The notes: a model not told the origin generated them from the letters alone. A DNA stretch of 64,000 bases from Edaphobacter bradus (GCF_025685645.1 NZ_JAGSYF010000004.1:1-64000), one strand, 5' to 3'; numbered from the stretch's first letter, positions 1-9,365 are shown. Numbers and translations are program-made.

Positions 1-395
1 CAAGGAAGAGTTCGACTTGCGCTCGACGCCTTCTGCCACCCGAAATTCACGTCAAGTCTCACTCGTTCAACCGGAGGGAACAGGCAAAAAGCGCTCATTG
101 AACCCGACTCTGCTCGTTCCGAGGATTAGTAACGACAAACCCGTTCGTGTTGAGTGAGGCGTTACTTATTAGGTCCGCAGTCCCATTTTCCAGAGTGCCA
201 GCAACTTATCTGCGGCTAGCCCAGAGATGTTCTGATCCTTGGTTCTGCATTTGCGCCGAAAGGCTGCCAGTTCTACAAGCCCTGAGGATTCCGATAGCTT
301 TTCAAAGAGCCGTGGATGCACTCGGCGGATATACGACCTCATGGCGCGGTCGTGAATGCCAAATCTAAACGGAATCTGCTGGCAACGCTTCAGCG
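1..395. other. left edge of putative island, no confident gene
   Basis: No gene can be called with confidence. A forward frame is open from base 2 to a TGA at 155-157 and could be the 3' end of a gene that begins outside the window; its last residues read ISNDKPVRVE, which I do not recognise. Short open frames on both strands between 147 and 411 have no recognisable motif. The integrase N-terminal domain expected immediately before 396 was not found in any forward frame. Confidence 0.4.
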
Positions 396-1157
396 ATGTC
401 CAGAAACTCAAGTCAGGACACCCGATATAAGACCAAAGGTGTCATGAGCATCTTGTTCCAACATGCGATGAGGTATGAATGGGCGACAACCAACCCCATT
501 CGACTTGTCCGGCAGAGTGCTCTGCCGCTACAGGAAGAGATTGTTTTGGAACCTGTAGAGATTGCAGCACTCCTCGCGGAACTTCGTGACCCTTTCCGCA
601 CCCTCATCCTATTAGCATCCGTCACTGGACTGCGGCGAGGAGAGTTGTTCGGGTTGAAATGGGAGGACGTGGACTTCCACGAGGCAGAGATAAGAGTTGT
701 TCGGTCAGTGGTGGATCAGGTCGAGGGACCACCGAAGACTCTAGCCTCACGTCGCCCACTGCCCTTGTCTCCCGAGTTGGCCGCGTCTCTTGAGAACTGG
801 AAGAAGCAAACCAGCTACTCCGGCTCTGAAGACTGGGTGTTTGCTAGCCCACTTGCCCTTGGCAGAAAACCCTACTGGCCGGATGCCGTGCTCAAGCGGC
901 ACATCTTTCCAGCAGCGGTAAGGGCAGGGATCACGAAGCGGATAGGCTGGCATAGCTTCCGGCGAACGCTCGCAACCTTGCTGCAATCCTCGGGAGCGTC
1001 GGTAAAGACGACGCAAGAGCTTATGCGTCACTCTTCACCCGTGATGACCCTTGGAACGTATGCCAAGGCAGTGACAGCAGACAAGCGACACGCTCAAGAC
1101 GCTATCGCTGCTTTGTTTGTAGGGAAGGCGGGTAACGCATCTATTGCTCAATCATGA
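396..1157 (+). CDS. tyrosine recombinase, catalytic domain without N-terminal arm
   Basis: The product (253 aa) is a phage/island-type integrase that would cut and rejoin DNA at an attachment site. The full catalytic set is visible: R80 in TGLRRGEL, a candidate K114, H186 and R189 in WHSFRRT, H212 in LMRHSS and the nucleophile Y222 in LGTYAKA. Family members are usually 350-420 residues with an arm-binding and a SAM-like core-binding domain before this point. Here the frame is closed by a TAA at 366 and only the end of the core-binding domain (SILFQHAMRYEWATTNPI) remains, so the gene looks 5'-truncated and is probably a remnant. It runs toward the 3' end of a tRNA-Pro gene 83 bases downstream, the usual arrangement at a tRNA-integrated island. 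Family assignment is firm; activity is doubtful. Confidence 0.85.
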   Translation: MSRNSSQDTRYKTKGVMSILFQHAMRYEWATTNPIRLVRQSALPLQEEIVLEPVEIAALLAELRDPFRTLILLASVTGLRRGELFGLKWEDVDFHEAEIRVVRSVVDQVEGPPKTLASRRPLPLSPELAASLENWKKQTSYSGSEDWVFASPLALGRKPYWPDAVLKRHIFPAAVRAGITKRIGWHSFRRTLATLLQSSGASVKTTQELMRHSSPVMTLGTYAKAVTADKRHAQDAIAALFVGKAGNASIAQS

Positions 1158-1240
1158 GGTAACGAAGCCATTGGACCTTTATTGGACCTTCGCTTCAGCT
1201 TACTGGACCCAAATTACCGAGCTAACTGATTGAAAATAAA

Positions 1241-1317
1241 TGGTCGGGACGACTAGATTCGAACTAGCGACCTCACCCACCCCAAGGGTGCGCTCTACCA
1301 GGCTGAGCCACGTCCCG
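1241..1317 (-). tRNA. tRNA-Pro (GGG)
   Basis: A full cloverleaf folds on the minus strand. The acceptor arms CGGGACG and CGTCCCG pair, the D stem is GCTC/GAGC, and the anticodon stem CACCC/GGGTG carries the loop TTGGGGT with anticodon GGG. The T arm contains TTCGAAT and the gene encodes its CCA end (1241-1243). Its 3' end faces the integrase gene, so it is the likely attachment target of the island on the left. Confidence 0.95.
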
Positions 1318-1405
1318 ACTTTGTTGGCGCGCCGTCCAGGGTGGACGACGCCGGGGTCATTTGCAGAATTCAGTTTACCACTAACCGGCCTGTTCGAGCC
1401 GGAGC

Positions 1406-1678
1406 CTACTGCGCAGGCGGGACGTACTCCTTCGGCAGTGCGCCGCCCTCGCCGAAGAAAAACTCGTTCATCTGCTCCACCAGAAACTCCTGTGCCTCGC
1501 GCGTCCACGGCTGCAGCCGGTACTCGTTCAGCAGCATCTTCTGGCGCTCCACCCACTCGCCCCAGGCCTTCTTCGAGACGTTCTTGTAGATCTTCTGGCC
1601 AAAATCAGAGTCGAACGGAGGCTCATCCAGCCCCTCCATCTCCGCCTTGTACTTCGTGCAAAACACCATGTGTGCCAT
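1406..1678 (-). CDS. yggX: Fe(II)-trafficking protein YggX
   Basis: This 90-residue cytoplasmic protein matches the YggX family at full length. The hallmark N-terminal MVFCTKYKAEMEGLD has the conserved redox-sensitive Cys7, followed by GQKIYKNVSKKAWGEW and a C-terminal half with QMNEFFFGEG. Family members help protect iron-sulphur proteins from oxidative damage and are linked to labile iron handling. There are two possible starts (Met1 and Met4); an AAAGGAG lies about 13 bases before the first. It is the last gene of a minus-strand run after rnr, 73 bases downstream of it. Confidence 0.93.
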   Translation of the reverse strand: MAHMVFCTKYKAEMEGLDEPPFDSDFGQKIYKNVSKKAWGEWVERQKMLLNEYRLQPWTREAQEFLVEQMNEFFFGEGGALPKEYVPPAQ

Positions 1679-1751
1679 TCGTGCGAATTAACTCCTTTAG
1701 GAACTTTAATTTTACGATGTTCCGCCATAATCTGCCCGGAGGCAGCCTCAA

Positions 1752-4421
1752 TCAGCGCTGCTTGCCCTTTGCCTTCTTGTTGCGCGTTCGCGTCTTCGCC
1801 TTGGACTTCGGCCTCGGCTTCGCGGGCCGAACCTCGTCACCGTCGCGCGGCGCCTTCTTCGATCTCCGGAGCGACCGCGGTGCATTCGCATCGTCGTACT
1901 CGCTAGGCAGCAGGGCAAACTGCAGCCGGCGCTGCTGCCGGTCGATCCGGTCCAGCAGCACGCGAACCCTTTGGCCCATCCTGAAGACGCGCCCGTTCCG
2001 CGCACCCACGATCTGCCGGTCCGTATCGCGAAAGACGTAGCGGTCGTCCATCAGCGTGCCAATCGGCACCAGACCCTCGATGAACAGCTCGTTCAGCTCC
2101 ACGAAGAAGCCGTACTTTGTGCACGAGAGGATGATCGCGTCAAAGTCCTCGCCGACGCGATCCTGCATGAACTTGATCTTCTTCCACTCGATCAGCTCAC
2201 GCTCCGCGTCATCGGCGCGCCGCTCTGCCTCGCTCGACTCCCGCGCAATCGCCTCCAGCTCGTCTTCCGGCAATGGCCCGTCGTCTTCATGCCGCGCCGA
2301 ATGCGTCGCAGCCTTCCCGCCCCAGGGCTGAGGCTCACTGCTTAGAATCGCTGCACCCCGCGGGTCTGCGCCTGCATGCAGCAGTTCGCGCAGCAGCCGA
2401 TGCACAATCAGGTCCGGATAGCGCCGAATCGGCGACGTGAAGTGCGTGTAGCTCGGCGACGCCAGCGCGAAGTGGCCGACATTCTTCTCGCTGTACCGAG
2501 CCTGCTTCAGCGACCGCAGCATCAGGTACGCCAGAATCCGCTCCTCCGGCTTGCCCGCAATCTTAGCCGTAAGCCGCTGGTACATCTGCGGAGTCACGGC
2601 AATCGACTCGGCCACCTCATGCACCTTCGCCGCGCGCCCGCTGCCACGCGACTCCCTGCGGTCGGCCTTCATCTGCACACGCCGGACGGGAAGGTTGCCA
2701 AGGCCCAGCGTCTGACCGAACTGCGCCGCCGTCTCCTCAAACTCCACAATGCGCTTCGGATCAGGAGTCTCGTGAATCCGGTAGATTCCCGGAATCTCCT
2801 GCGCTTCGATCCAGTGCGCGACGCACTCGTTAGCCGACAGCATGAACTCCTCGATCAGCCGGTGCGACCAGCCGCGCTCCGACCGCACAATCGCCTCCAT
2901 GTTCCCATCCGGGTCGAAGAGGATCACTGGCTCCGGAAGGTCGAAGTCAATCGACCCGCGCCGCTTCCGCTTCGCATTCAGCTTCAGCGCCAGTTCATGC
3001 ATCCGCTCGAACTCCGGCACCAGTTCCATGAACTCTTCGCGCACGGCTGCATCGCCGTCTAGGATCGCCTGTACCTGCGTGTACGTCATGCGACGGGCGC
3101 TGCGAATGATGCCTTCGCCGACCGCATATCCCAGCACCTCGCCGCGGGCGTCGATCTCCATCACGCAGCTCAGCACCAGCCGGTCCTCATTCGGCCTCAG
3201 GCTGCACATATCGCTTGAAAGTTCCTGCGGCAGCATCGGAACCGCGCGGTCTGGAAAGTAAACCGAAGTCCCGCGCAGTCGCGCCTCCAGATCGAGCGTT
3301 GTCCCCGGCCTCACATAGTGGCCCACATCGGCGATGTGCACCTGCAGCTCCCAGTTGCCGTTCGCAAGCGGTCGAACCAGGACAGCATCGTCGAAGTCCC
3401 GTGCCGTCTCGCCGTCGATCGTCACAATCGGAAGCCCGCGAAAGTCCTGCCGCCGCGCTCGCTCGCTCTCACTCAGCGTCGCAACCGTCCTCTTCGCCGC
3501 ATCCTCGGCCTCCACGAGCACATTCGCCGGAAACACATGCGGCAGACGATGCTTGCGAATCACGATCTCGACATCCACCCCAAACGCATCCGGAGGCCCC
3601 AGCACCTCGATCACTCTCCCACGCGCAGGCCGGCCCGGAGCAGGGAAGTCCATGATCTCGACATCGACCGCCAGACCCTCCAGTGAATCCTCATCGCCCG
3701 CATTCCACGCAAAGCCGCGACGGGCCTCGTCACCAAGCACACGATGCGGAGTCCCCAGCGGCGTCGCGACAACCTCCGCGCTCTCAGGAATCAGGATCGC
3801 CCCACCGCCTGGCGAGCCAGCCATCCGCTCATCGAGCGGAGTTACATAGTTTCCGCGTAGCAGTGTGTTCTCCCACGGACTCTGCCGATGCGTCCGCGCG
3901 TAGTGAAAGATCCCCACCACAGTAGGATTCCGCCGCGTCAGTACCCGCGCCACGCGTCCCGAACGCCTGCCATCGCGCCCGCGCTGCGCCTCGTCGACCA
4001 GCACCTCGTCGCCTTGCATTGCACCGTTCAGCTCATTCGGCGGAATGAAGATGTCGTCCTCGCGCCCTGCGCCATCGTTCGGCCGCACAAACGCATACCC
4101 ATCGCGATGCAGATCGATCTTTCCCGCCACCAGCCGGTCGCGCGTCGTGCGAAATCCATCGCCCGCATCGCTCGCTGACGAACGTACCCGAGCCGTCTTC
4201 TCCGGAGCGGCCGAAGGGAGCGCCCACTGTTCGCGGTCCAGCTTCACCAGTGCACCTCGCGCCGTCATACGCGCAAGCTGCTCCAGCAGCAGCCTGCGCT
4301 CGCGGCCTCCACCCAGCCCAAGCTCGCGAATTAGCTGCTTGTACCCTGCGCGTTGTCCCGCCGAGCGCTCAATGCGCTGCAGCAGTTCGCGATCTGTCTG
4401 TTGATATGGATGTCCCGGCAT
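1752..4421 (-). CDS. rnr: ribonuclease R (RNase II/RNB family)
   Basis: This 889-residue 3'-5' exoribonuclease degrades structured RNA. The order of domains is typical: an N-terminal winged-helix region (about 10-70), cold-shock-like OB folds (about 100-280), the RNB catalytic domain (about 325-650) with the Mg-binding motif RDFDDAV at about 341-347, and an S1 RNA-binding domain (about 755-840, with CTKYGFFVELNELFIEGLVP). The protein ends in a Lys/Arg-rich tail, as in many RNase R proteins. It follows a secreted-protein gene by 35 bases on the same strand and precedes yggX. RNase R is a better call than RNase II because of the helix-turn-helix and the basic tail. Confidence 0.95.
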   Translation of the reverse strand: MPGHPYQQTDRELLQRIERSAGQRAGYKQLIRELGLGGGRERRLLLEQLARMTARGALVKLDREQWALPSAAPEKTARVRSSASDAGDGFRTTRDRLVAGKIDLHRDGYAFVRPNDGAGREDDIFIPPNELNGAMQGDEVLVDEAQRGRDGRRSGRVARVLTRRNPTVVGIFHYARTHRQSPWENTLLRGNYVTPLDERMAGSPGGGAILIPESAEVVATPLGTPHRVLGDEARRGFAWNAGDEDSLEGLAVDVEIMDFPAPGRPARGRVIEVLGPPDAFGVDVEIVIRKHRLPHVFPANVLVEAEDAAKRTVATLSESERARRQDFRGLPIVTIDGETARDFDDAVLVRPLANGNWELQVHIADVGHYVRPGTTLDLEARLRGTSVYFPDRAVPMLPQELSSDMCSLRPNEDRLVLSCVMEIDARGEVLGYAVGEGIIRSARRMTYTQVQAILDGDAAVREEFMELVPEFERMHELALKLNAKRKRRGSIDFDLPEPVILFDPDGNMEAIVRSERGWSHRLIEEFMLSANECVAHWIEAQEIPGIYRIHETPDPKRIVEFEETAAQFGQTLGLGNLPVRRVQMKADRRESRGSGRAAKVHEVAESIAVTPQMYQRLTAKIAGKPEERILAYLMLRSLKQARYSEKNVGHFALASPSYTHFTSPIRRYPDLIVHRLLRELLHAGADPRGAAILSSEPQPWGGKAATHSARHEDDGPLPEDELEAIARESSEAERRADDAERELIEWKKIKFMQDRVGEDFDAIILSCTKYGFFVELNELFIEGLVPIGTLMDDRYVFRDTDRQIVGARNGRVFRMGQRVRVLLDRIDRQQRRLQFALLPSEYDDANAPRSLRRSKKAPRDGDEVRPAKPRPKSKAKTRTRNKKAKGKQR

Positions 4422-4456
4422 TCCACCAAGAATAGCGCGTCGGAGTGGCCCCTACG

Positions 4457-5293
4457 TCACCGCTGTGCCGAAAGCGACGTCGGCTCTGCCTTCAGCATAG
4501 TCGCCGCCTGCTGCAGCGTCGTCGCGGGAGGCGTGGGCCTGAACTCGCTCTTCACCTCATCCTCCTGCTCGCTGATGCTCTTGAACAGCAGCGCTCGTCC
4601 GTTGATGTGCACATGCGACTCCGTAATCTGCCACACCCCGGGAGCAAGCTCGCGCCGCTCCACGTTGAACGTGCCGCCCTCATTCATCCTGCCCAGCAGG
4701 CCAAAGCCGAACTTCACGTCGTGGATCAGCCGGCCTTTGATCGTCTGAAGCCGATTCTGCGTCTTGTCCACGACAATCTCGCCCGCCATCGCCGCAAACA
4801 CACGTGCCTCCATGCTCGGCGGGCTGAAGTCAGGATTCGGCGTGAAGCCCAGCGTCACCGCCTGAGGCGTCTCGCTCTTCACCGTCCACAAAAAGGCATC
4901 CGGCAGCATGCGCAACATATTCTCCGCGCGCTTGTCGTCCTGTTCGCTGTCTTTGTGCTGCTTCGCCTGCAGGCCCGGATCGTTCACAAACGACCTTATC
5001 CGTTCATCCTCCGCGCGAAGCTCATCCGGACTCAGTGGCCGCCCATTCGCCCGCAGCTTCTTCTTCACCGAACCATGGTCCGTCTCGACGACATGGTACA
5101 GCGCCTCGCCGTCAGGCTTGCGGTCCAGGTCGCGATACTGCCAGCGCGAGTGGTCATCACGATCGGCGACAAGCTCCGTCTGCACCGCCGTTCGCACGAT
5201 CGCCTGGGCCTTCGCGTCCTGTCTCTGTTGCGCGTGCAGCAAGACCGGGAGAAAACAGGAAGCTAAACCAAATACAATCCAACCGGTTCGCAT
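4457..5293 (-). CDS. secreted protein of unknown function
   Basis: The predicted 278-residue protein starts with a clear signal peptide (MRTGWIVFGLASCFLPVLLHAQ, cleavage after LHA). I chose the ATG at 5293 because the signal peptide begins there; an upstream in-frame start at 5398 would add 35 residues with no export character and overlap tyrS. The mature part is soluble and rich in charged residues, with a conserved-looking block around FGFGLLGRMNEGGTF and WQITESHVHINGRALLF that suggests a beta-rich, LolA-like or outer-membrane-associated fold; that is only an impression. It lies between tyrS and rnr on the same strand and is probably co-transcribed with them. Function unknown. Confidence 0.8.
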   Translation of the reverse strand: MRTGWIVFGLASCFLPVLLHAQQRQDAKAQAIVRTAVQTELVADRDDHSRWQYRDLDRKPDGEALYHVVETDHGSVKKKLRANGRPLSPDELRAEDERIRSFVNDPGLQAKQHKDSEQDDKRAENMLRMLPDAFLWTVKSETPQAVTLGFTPNPDFSPPSMEARVFAAMAGEIVVDKTQNRLQTIKGRLIHDVKFGFGLLGRMNEGGTFNVERRELAPGVWQITESHVHINGRALLFKSISEQEDEVKSEFRPTPPATTLQQAATMLKAEPTSLSAQR

Positions 5294-5385
5294 CGGGCTA
5301 TCAGACTCCTCAAAACCGCTGCCTCTTGGATGCACTTTACCGCACTTTGTCACTATCCGCCCGTAAATCTTGCATTCCCCGCAAG

Positions 5386-6642
5386 TTACTCTACCCACTC
5401 CACGCGAACACTCCGCTTGCCCAGCCGCAGGATCGGGCTTTCACCCAGCGCGTTCCGGCTCAACAGCTTCCCGTTGAACTTCTCTCCATTCACGCTCACC
5501 GCGTTCTCCGTCAGCTTGCGCGTCGCCTCACCCGCCGACGCCGCCAGCCCAGCAAGATGCAGCAGTTTCGCCACCTTCAGCGCAGCGCCGTCGTCCGTTG
5601 CAGCCATCAGACCCTCCGCATTGAGCGGGATATGCACTACCGGAACATGCGTCGCCACGCCCTTTTGCTGAAACTGCGTCGCCCAGCCCTCCGCCGCAGC
5701 ATCGGCCTCAGCCTGCGAGTGGAAGTCCGTTGTAATCGCATGCGCCAGGTTCTTCTTTGCCTGCATCGGATGCAGCCTTCCGCCCGCGACATCCTCCTGC
5801 ATCGCGGCAATCTCCGACCCGCGCAGATCTGTCAGCAGCGTCCAGTACTTCCACATTAACTCGTCGGAGATCGACATCAGCTTCCCGTACATCTCCGCCG
5901 CCGGCTCATGAATCCCAATCGCGTTCCCCAGCGACTTCGACATCTTCTGCACGCCGTCCAGACCCTCAAGGATCGGCGTCATCAAAATAATCTGCTGCGG
6001 CTGGCCAAAGTGCCGCTGCAGATCGCGCCCGCGCATCAGGTTGAACTTCTGGTCGGTCCCGCCCAGCTCGACGTCCGCGCTTAGAGCGACGCTATCGTAC
6101 CCCTGCGCAATCGGATAGATCATCTCGTGCAGCGAGATCGGCTGCTCCTCATTGAACCGCTTATGAAAGTCCTCGCGCTCCAGCATCTGCGACACCGTGA
6201 ACTGCCCCAGCAACTTCACCATGTCGTAGTAGCTCAGCTTATCCAGCCATTCGGAGTTGTACCGCACCTCCGTCTTCACCGGGTCCAGAATCTTGAACAC
6301 CTGCTCCTTGTACGTCTCTGCGTTCGCCGCAATCTGCTCCGGAGTCAGCGGCTTCCGCGTCACATTCCGCCCGGTCGGGTCGCCAATCAGCGCCGTAGAG
6401 TCGCCAATCAAGAAAATAACGGTGTGCCCCAGGTCCTGAAAGTGCTTCAGCTTCCGGATCAGCACCGTATGCCCCAGGTGCAGGTCCGGAGCCGTAGGAT
6501 CAAACCCAGCCTTGATCCGCATCGGACGACCCGAAGCAATCGACTGCGTGATGCGCTCTTTCAGAGCCTCCAGCGGAACAATCTCCGCCGCACCCTTGGT
6601 AATAAGGTCAAGCTGATCTTCAAGCGAAGGAAACGTAGACAT
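5386..6642 (-). CDS. tyrS: tyrosyl-tRNA synthetase
   Basis: This class I aminoacyl-tRNA synthetase charges tRNA-Tyr. The 418-residue form from the ATG at 6642 has the HIGH-type motif HLGH at residues 55-58 in [15 protein letters not shown], the substrate pocket [16 protein letters not shown], the KMSKS loop at 233-237, and a C-terminal S4-like RNA-binding domain (about 355-415). The pattern fits the TyrZ-type branch rather than the E. coli TyrS branch. A longer frame back to 6684 is possible, but [10 protein letters not shown] fits the family start better. It is first in the minus-strand run tyrS, secreted protein, rnr, yggX. Confidence 0.96.
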   Translation of the reverse strand: MSTFPSLEDQLDLITKGAAEIVPLEALKERITQSIASGRPMRIKAGFDPTAPDLHLGHTVLIRKLKHFQDLGHTVIFLIGDSTALIGDPTGRNVTRKPLTPEQIAANAETYKEQVFKILDPVKTEVRYNSEWLDKLSYYDMVKLLGQFTVSQMLEREDFHKRFNEEQPISLHEMIYPIAQGYDSVALSADVELGGTDQKFNLMRGRDLQRHFGQPQQIILMTPILEGLDGVQKMSKSLGNAIGIHEPAAEMYGKLMSISDELMWKYWTLLTDLRGSEIAAMQEDVAGGRLHPMQAKKNLAHAITTDFHSQAEADAAAEGWATQFQQKGVATHVPVVHIPLNAEGLMAATDDGAALKVAKLLHLAGLAASAGEATRKLTENAVSVNGEKFNGKLLSRNALGESPILRLGKRSVRVEWVE

Positions 6643-6770
6643 ATCTCTCAAGTATAAAGACATCGAAAGAGCTCGAACGTCCACAAGTTAGTGAGCTTTA
6701 CGACCTTGCTAAGGTAGGCAATCGCGCAGAGCGCGATCCGCTGTTGCCTTTGCTGTTGCTTGTTTCACGT

Positions 6771-6816
6771 TGTCATTCTGAGCAGCAGCCTACCCTGAGC
6801 GTAGTCGAACGGGAAG
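6771..6816. repeat. degenerate dispersed intergenic repeat
   Basis: The sequence beginning TCATTCTGAGCAGCAGCC and continuing through TGAGCGTAGTCGAACGGG resembles the TCATTC-type repeats at 9841 and, inverted, at 42451 and 43356. It lies in the 313-base gap between tyrS and the next gene (6643-6955), in which I see no gene or RNA. Confidence 0.45.
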
Positions 6817-6955
6817 AACCCCCGCATTTTGCCAGAAGCGCCACAAATGTCGTAAGTAAAGTAAGGTCTGGAGAGCTAGCGCCGTCGTCTGTCGGAGTAG
6901 CCGAAATCTACTATGAGCAAATCGGTACACCAGCGCAGGCTCTTTAGTTGACTTC

Positions 6956-7384
6956 ATGCCCGACCGCAAACCCAAACCGGACCGCCCCACTCCACACAAG
7001 GAAAAGCTCTGCAAGACCTGCAAGCGCCCATTCCATTGGACCGAGCAAAACGCCCGCGACTGGGACATCCTCAAATACTGCAGCGAAGCCTGCAGCGGCT
7101 ACCACCCCGGCGAAAAAGACGCCGCCCTCGAAGCCGCCATCCTTGAGCTCCTGGCCGAACGTGATCCAGGCAAAACCATCTGCCCCTCCGAGGCCGCGAA
7201 ACTGGTAGCCGGCAACGCCCGCGAAAAATCCCACTCGGCCCGCCGCGACTGGGAGTCCCTCGTGGAGCCCGCCCGCGCCGCCGCCCGCCGCCTCGTCGCC
7301 CAGGGCCGCATCCTCATCACGCAGCACAACCGCCCCGTCGACCCCGCCACCACAAAGGGCCCCATCCGTTTACGACTCCGCTAA
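6956..7384 (+). CDS. DUF2256-DUF3253 fusion protein
   Basis: The 142-residue protein joins two small domains. The N-terminal part has a DUF2256-type zinc-finger-like motif, CKTCKRPFHWTEQNARDWD followed by KYCSEAC, at about residues 19-48. The C-terminal part (about 55-142, AILELLAERDPGKTICPSEAA and later RRLVAQGRILITQ) matches DUF3253, a winged-helix-like domain. Both are usually separate small cytoplasmic proteins; I have no reaction to assign. No Shine-Dalgarno sequence is obvious before the ATG. It is isolated, convergent with a minus-strand lipoprotein gene. Confidence 0.8.
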   Translation: MPDRKPKPDRPTPHKEKLCKTCKRPFHWTEQNARDWDILKYCSEACSGYHPGEKDAALEAAILELLAERDPGKTICPSEAAKLVAGNAREKSHSARRDWESLVEPARAAARRLVAQGRILITQHNRPVDPATTKGPIRLRLR

Positions 7385-7448
7385 AGCAAGATCTCTCGAC
7401 AAGGCGGGTGCCCTATTCTTCGCGGATACTGACTTGCTCCCGACTCTC

Positions 7449-8003
7449 TTACTTCTTCTTCATATTCTTCGAAGCCGGAGCCTCAGGCACCGCCACCGGC
7501 AAGTCAGAGTTCCACGTATCCTGCACGGCCTTCCACTTGCCGTCCGCCTGCTTCTTCCATACGCATAGATACTTGCCGCGGTCAGAGACTGGTTTGCCCT
7601 GGGCATCCTGCATCGTCAGCGAATACGTCCCCATGGTGTAGGCAATATCGCCAGAAGCCGCGGCCTCCGCCTTCGTTGTCTGCCACGAGACGTTTCTCCC
7701 CGGCCCCACCATCCCGGCCCACCCAGCACGAATCGCCTGTTTATCCGTGAGCATCGGTCCATTCGGCGGCAATACAACAGCATCATCGCTGTAGTACGAG
7801 ACCGTACCATCCACATCATGCGCGGCAGCAGACTTGGACCACTGCGAGTCAAGATCCCGAATCGCCTGCGCATCCGCCGCCCGCGTATCCGCCGGGGCCT
7901 GCCGATTGCATCCCGCGCCAAACACCAGCGCCGCAAAACACCCGCACAAAGCCGCCCCCAGAACCATCTTCGATCCCTGTCTCATTTCGCGACGAATCGT
8001 CAT
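7449..8003 (-). CDS. DUF4440/SnoaL-like lipoprotein
   Basis: The 184-residue product has a lipoprotein signal (hydrophobic stretch then FGAGCNRQ), so it should be membrane-anchored outside the cytoplasm. The rest is one NTF2-like cone fold of the DUF4440 group: AIRDLDSQWSKSAAAHDVDG, a YYSDDAVVLPPNGP segment, IAYTMGTYSL and GKWKAVQDTW. These folds bind small ligands or act as scaffolds; no specific reaction can be assigned. Start could be the first ATG or the internal Met7. It ends in a short Lys-rich tail. A second NTF2-like secreted protein is at 26004. Confidence 0.85.
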   Translation of the reverse strand: MTIRREMRQGSKMVLGAALCGCFAALVFGAGCNRQAPADTRAADAQAIRDLDSQWSKSAAAHDVDGTVSYYSDDAVVLPPNGPMLTDKQAIRAGWAGMVGPGRNVSWQTTKAEAAASGDIAYTMGTYSLTMQDAQGKPVSDRGKYLCVWKKQADGKWKAVQDTWNSDLPVAVPEAPASKNMKKK

Positions 8004-8073
8004 TTGTAGTTCCTCCGGCCATGCAAACTACCACAGCCCGGCCTTCGCAGTCAGAACAAATTACGCCGCGCGC

Positions 8074-8149
8074 GCACCCAAAGCACGGGTGCCCCATCGT
8101 TCGCAGCTTCATCGCGAATCGGGGTCCCCAGTGAGCTTGCTCACTGGGG
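8074..8149. repeat. composite intergenic inverted repeats
   Basis: Two palindromes lie close together in the gap before the DedA-rhodanese gene. GCACCC (8074-8079) pairs with GGGTGC (8087-8092), and CCCCAGTGAGC (8126-8136) pairs perfectly with GCTCACTGGGG (8139-8149) with almost no loop. Neither has a U-rich tail, so they look more like a dispersed REP-type element than a terminator, although the second could block read-through between the two minus-strand genes. Confidence 0.6.
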
Positions 8150-8234
8150 TGAGGAAGGGTGGGAAAGCAAACCACCCACCCAGCCCCAACCTCGCCGTTG
8201 CCTTTGTCTTTTCCCTGAGCCCTAAGCCCTATAC

Positions 8235-9254
8235 TCACCCGCCTACACCCGAAGCCGGAAGCGGCTGCCATTCCGGAGACATCTCGACCCCCAGTCGCGT
8301 CAGCTCCGTCCGTGGATCGGCAAACTGATCACTCAGTGGAAAACCGCGGGCCTTCCACGCCTCCAGACCGCCCGCCAGAACATGGACACGTTGAAGTCCG
8401 TGCTTACGCATCGCCGCCGCCACACGCGCGCTCACGAAGCTATTCTGGGAGCGGCAGTAGACCACCATGTCAACGTCGTCGGGCACACGGAAATGCTTCT
8501 TGCGCCGAATCTCGTTTGGAACGAGGCGCACTGCTCCCGGGATTCCGGACACTCCCTGAGGATCTTCCTCGAAGCGCAGCAGGTCGATGATGGCGATCTT
8601 ATCGCCGTGATTCAGCCGTTCTTTCAGTTGTTCCGGAGTGATCTGCAGATGTTGAAGCGATTGAATCATTCGCACGAGCGGCACAAGCTTCCAGACGAAA
8701 AGCAGCACGAGGGGAACGCCGAACGCCAAAGTCAATGCAGTGGCGTAGACCGAGATATAACGCTCAACCCTGTACAGGCTCTCCGCGAAGAGAAAGCCGC
8801 AACTGATGTATGCGCCCGCCCAAAGTAATGCGCCTCCGCAGTCATGAACCAGGAAGGCCGTTCGCGAAGCTCCCAGCATCCCGGCCAGCGGGGGAGTGAT
8901 GCCATCGAGGCCTGGAAAGAATTTGGCAATCAGAAGAAGCCGAACTCCCCTCTTCTCGAAGGCTGCCCTCCCACGTCGAATGCAGTAACTGGGGTCGTTC
9001 GCCAGAGTGCATAGCAATCGCACCACCCGCTTACCGCTTACACGGCCAGTTTCGAACCAGACTAGGTCAGCCAGAACACATCCCAGGATAGCCACCAGCA
9101 GAATTCCGACGTAGCTCAACTTGCCGGAGCCTGCCAACGTTCCTCCGGACAGGAGAAACAGAATAGCCGGAACCGGAAGCCAGAGCTGACGTGCGAGGAC
9201 CGCAATAAAAATGATGGGATAGGTGATGTGGGCCAGATAGTAGTTCATACACAT
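8235..9254 (-). CDS. DedA-family membrane protein fused to a rhodanese domain
   Basis: The 339-residue protein has two parts. Residues 1-200 are a DedA/SNARE-associated membrane domain with several hydrophobic helices and the motif FFPGLDGITPPLAGMLG, in the region where DedA proteins keep their F/Y-x-R-x-x-P signature. Residues about 215-325 form a rhodanese domain, with the IDLLR strand, the active-site loop VVYCRSQNSFVSARVA containing the catalytic Cys, and AGGLEAWKARGFPL. DedA proteins are linked to lipid scrambling and membrane energetics; rhodaneses carry persulphide sulphur. The rhodanese would lie on one face of the membrane after the last helix. Isolated gene. Confidence 0.88.
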   Translation of the reverse strand: MCMNYYLAHITYPIIFIAVLARQLWLPVPAILFLLSGGTLAGSGKLSYVGILLVAILGCVLADLVWFETGRVSGKRVVRLLCTLANDPSYCIRRGRAAFEKRGVRLLLIAKFFPGLDGITPPLAGMLGASRTAFLVHDCGGALLWAGAYISCGFLFAESLYRVERYISVYATALTLAFGVPLVLLFVWKLVPLVRMIQSLQHLQITPEQLKERLNHGDKIAIIDLLRFEEDPQGVSGIPGAVRLVPNEIRRKKHFRVPDDVDMVVYCRSQNSFVSARVAAAMRKHGLQRVHVLAGGLEAWKARGFPLSDQFADPRTELTRLGVEMSPEWQPLPASGVGG

Positions 9255-9365
9255 CCTGCCGCTGAAATTTCTTGGCCTGCCAGCTAAGTTTTCCGCGCCT
9301 CACTTCTCCATTTCGAAACGCGCGTGAAATGTTCAAATTGCCTCTCATACTTATACTCTCCTCAA

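Noticed and set aside
147..411. Short frames left of the integrase
   Set aside because: No motif, no ribosome-binding site, and no similarity to integrase N-terminal domains could be seen.
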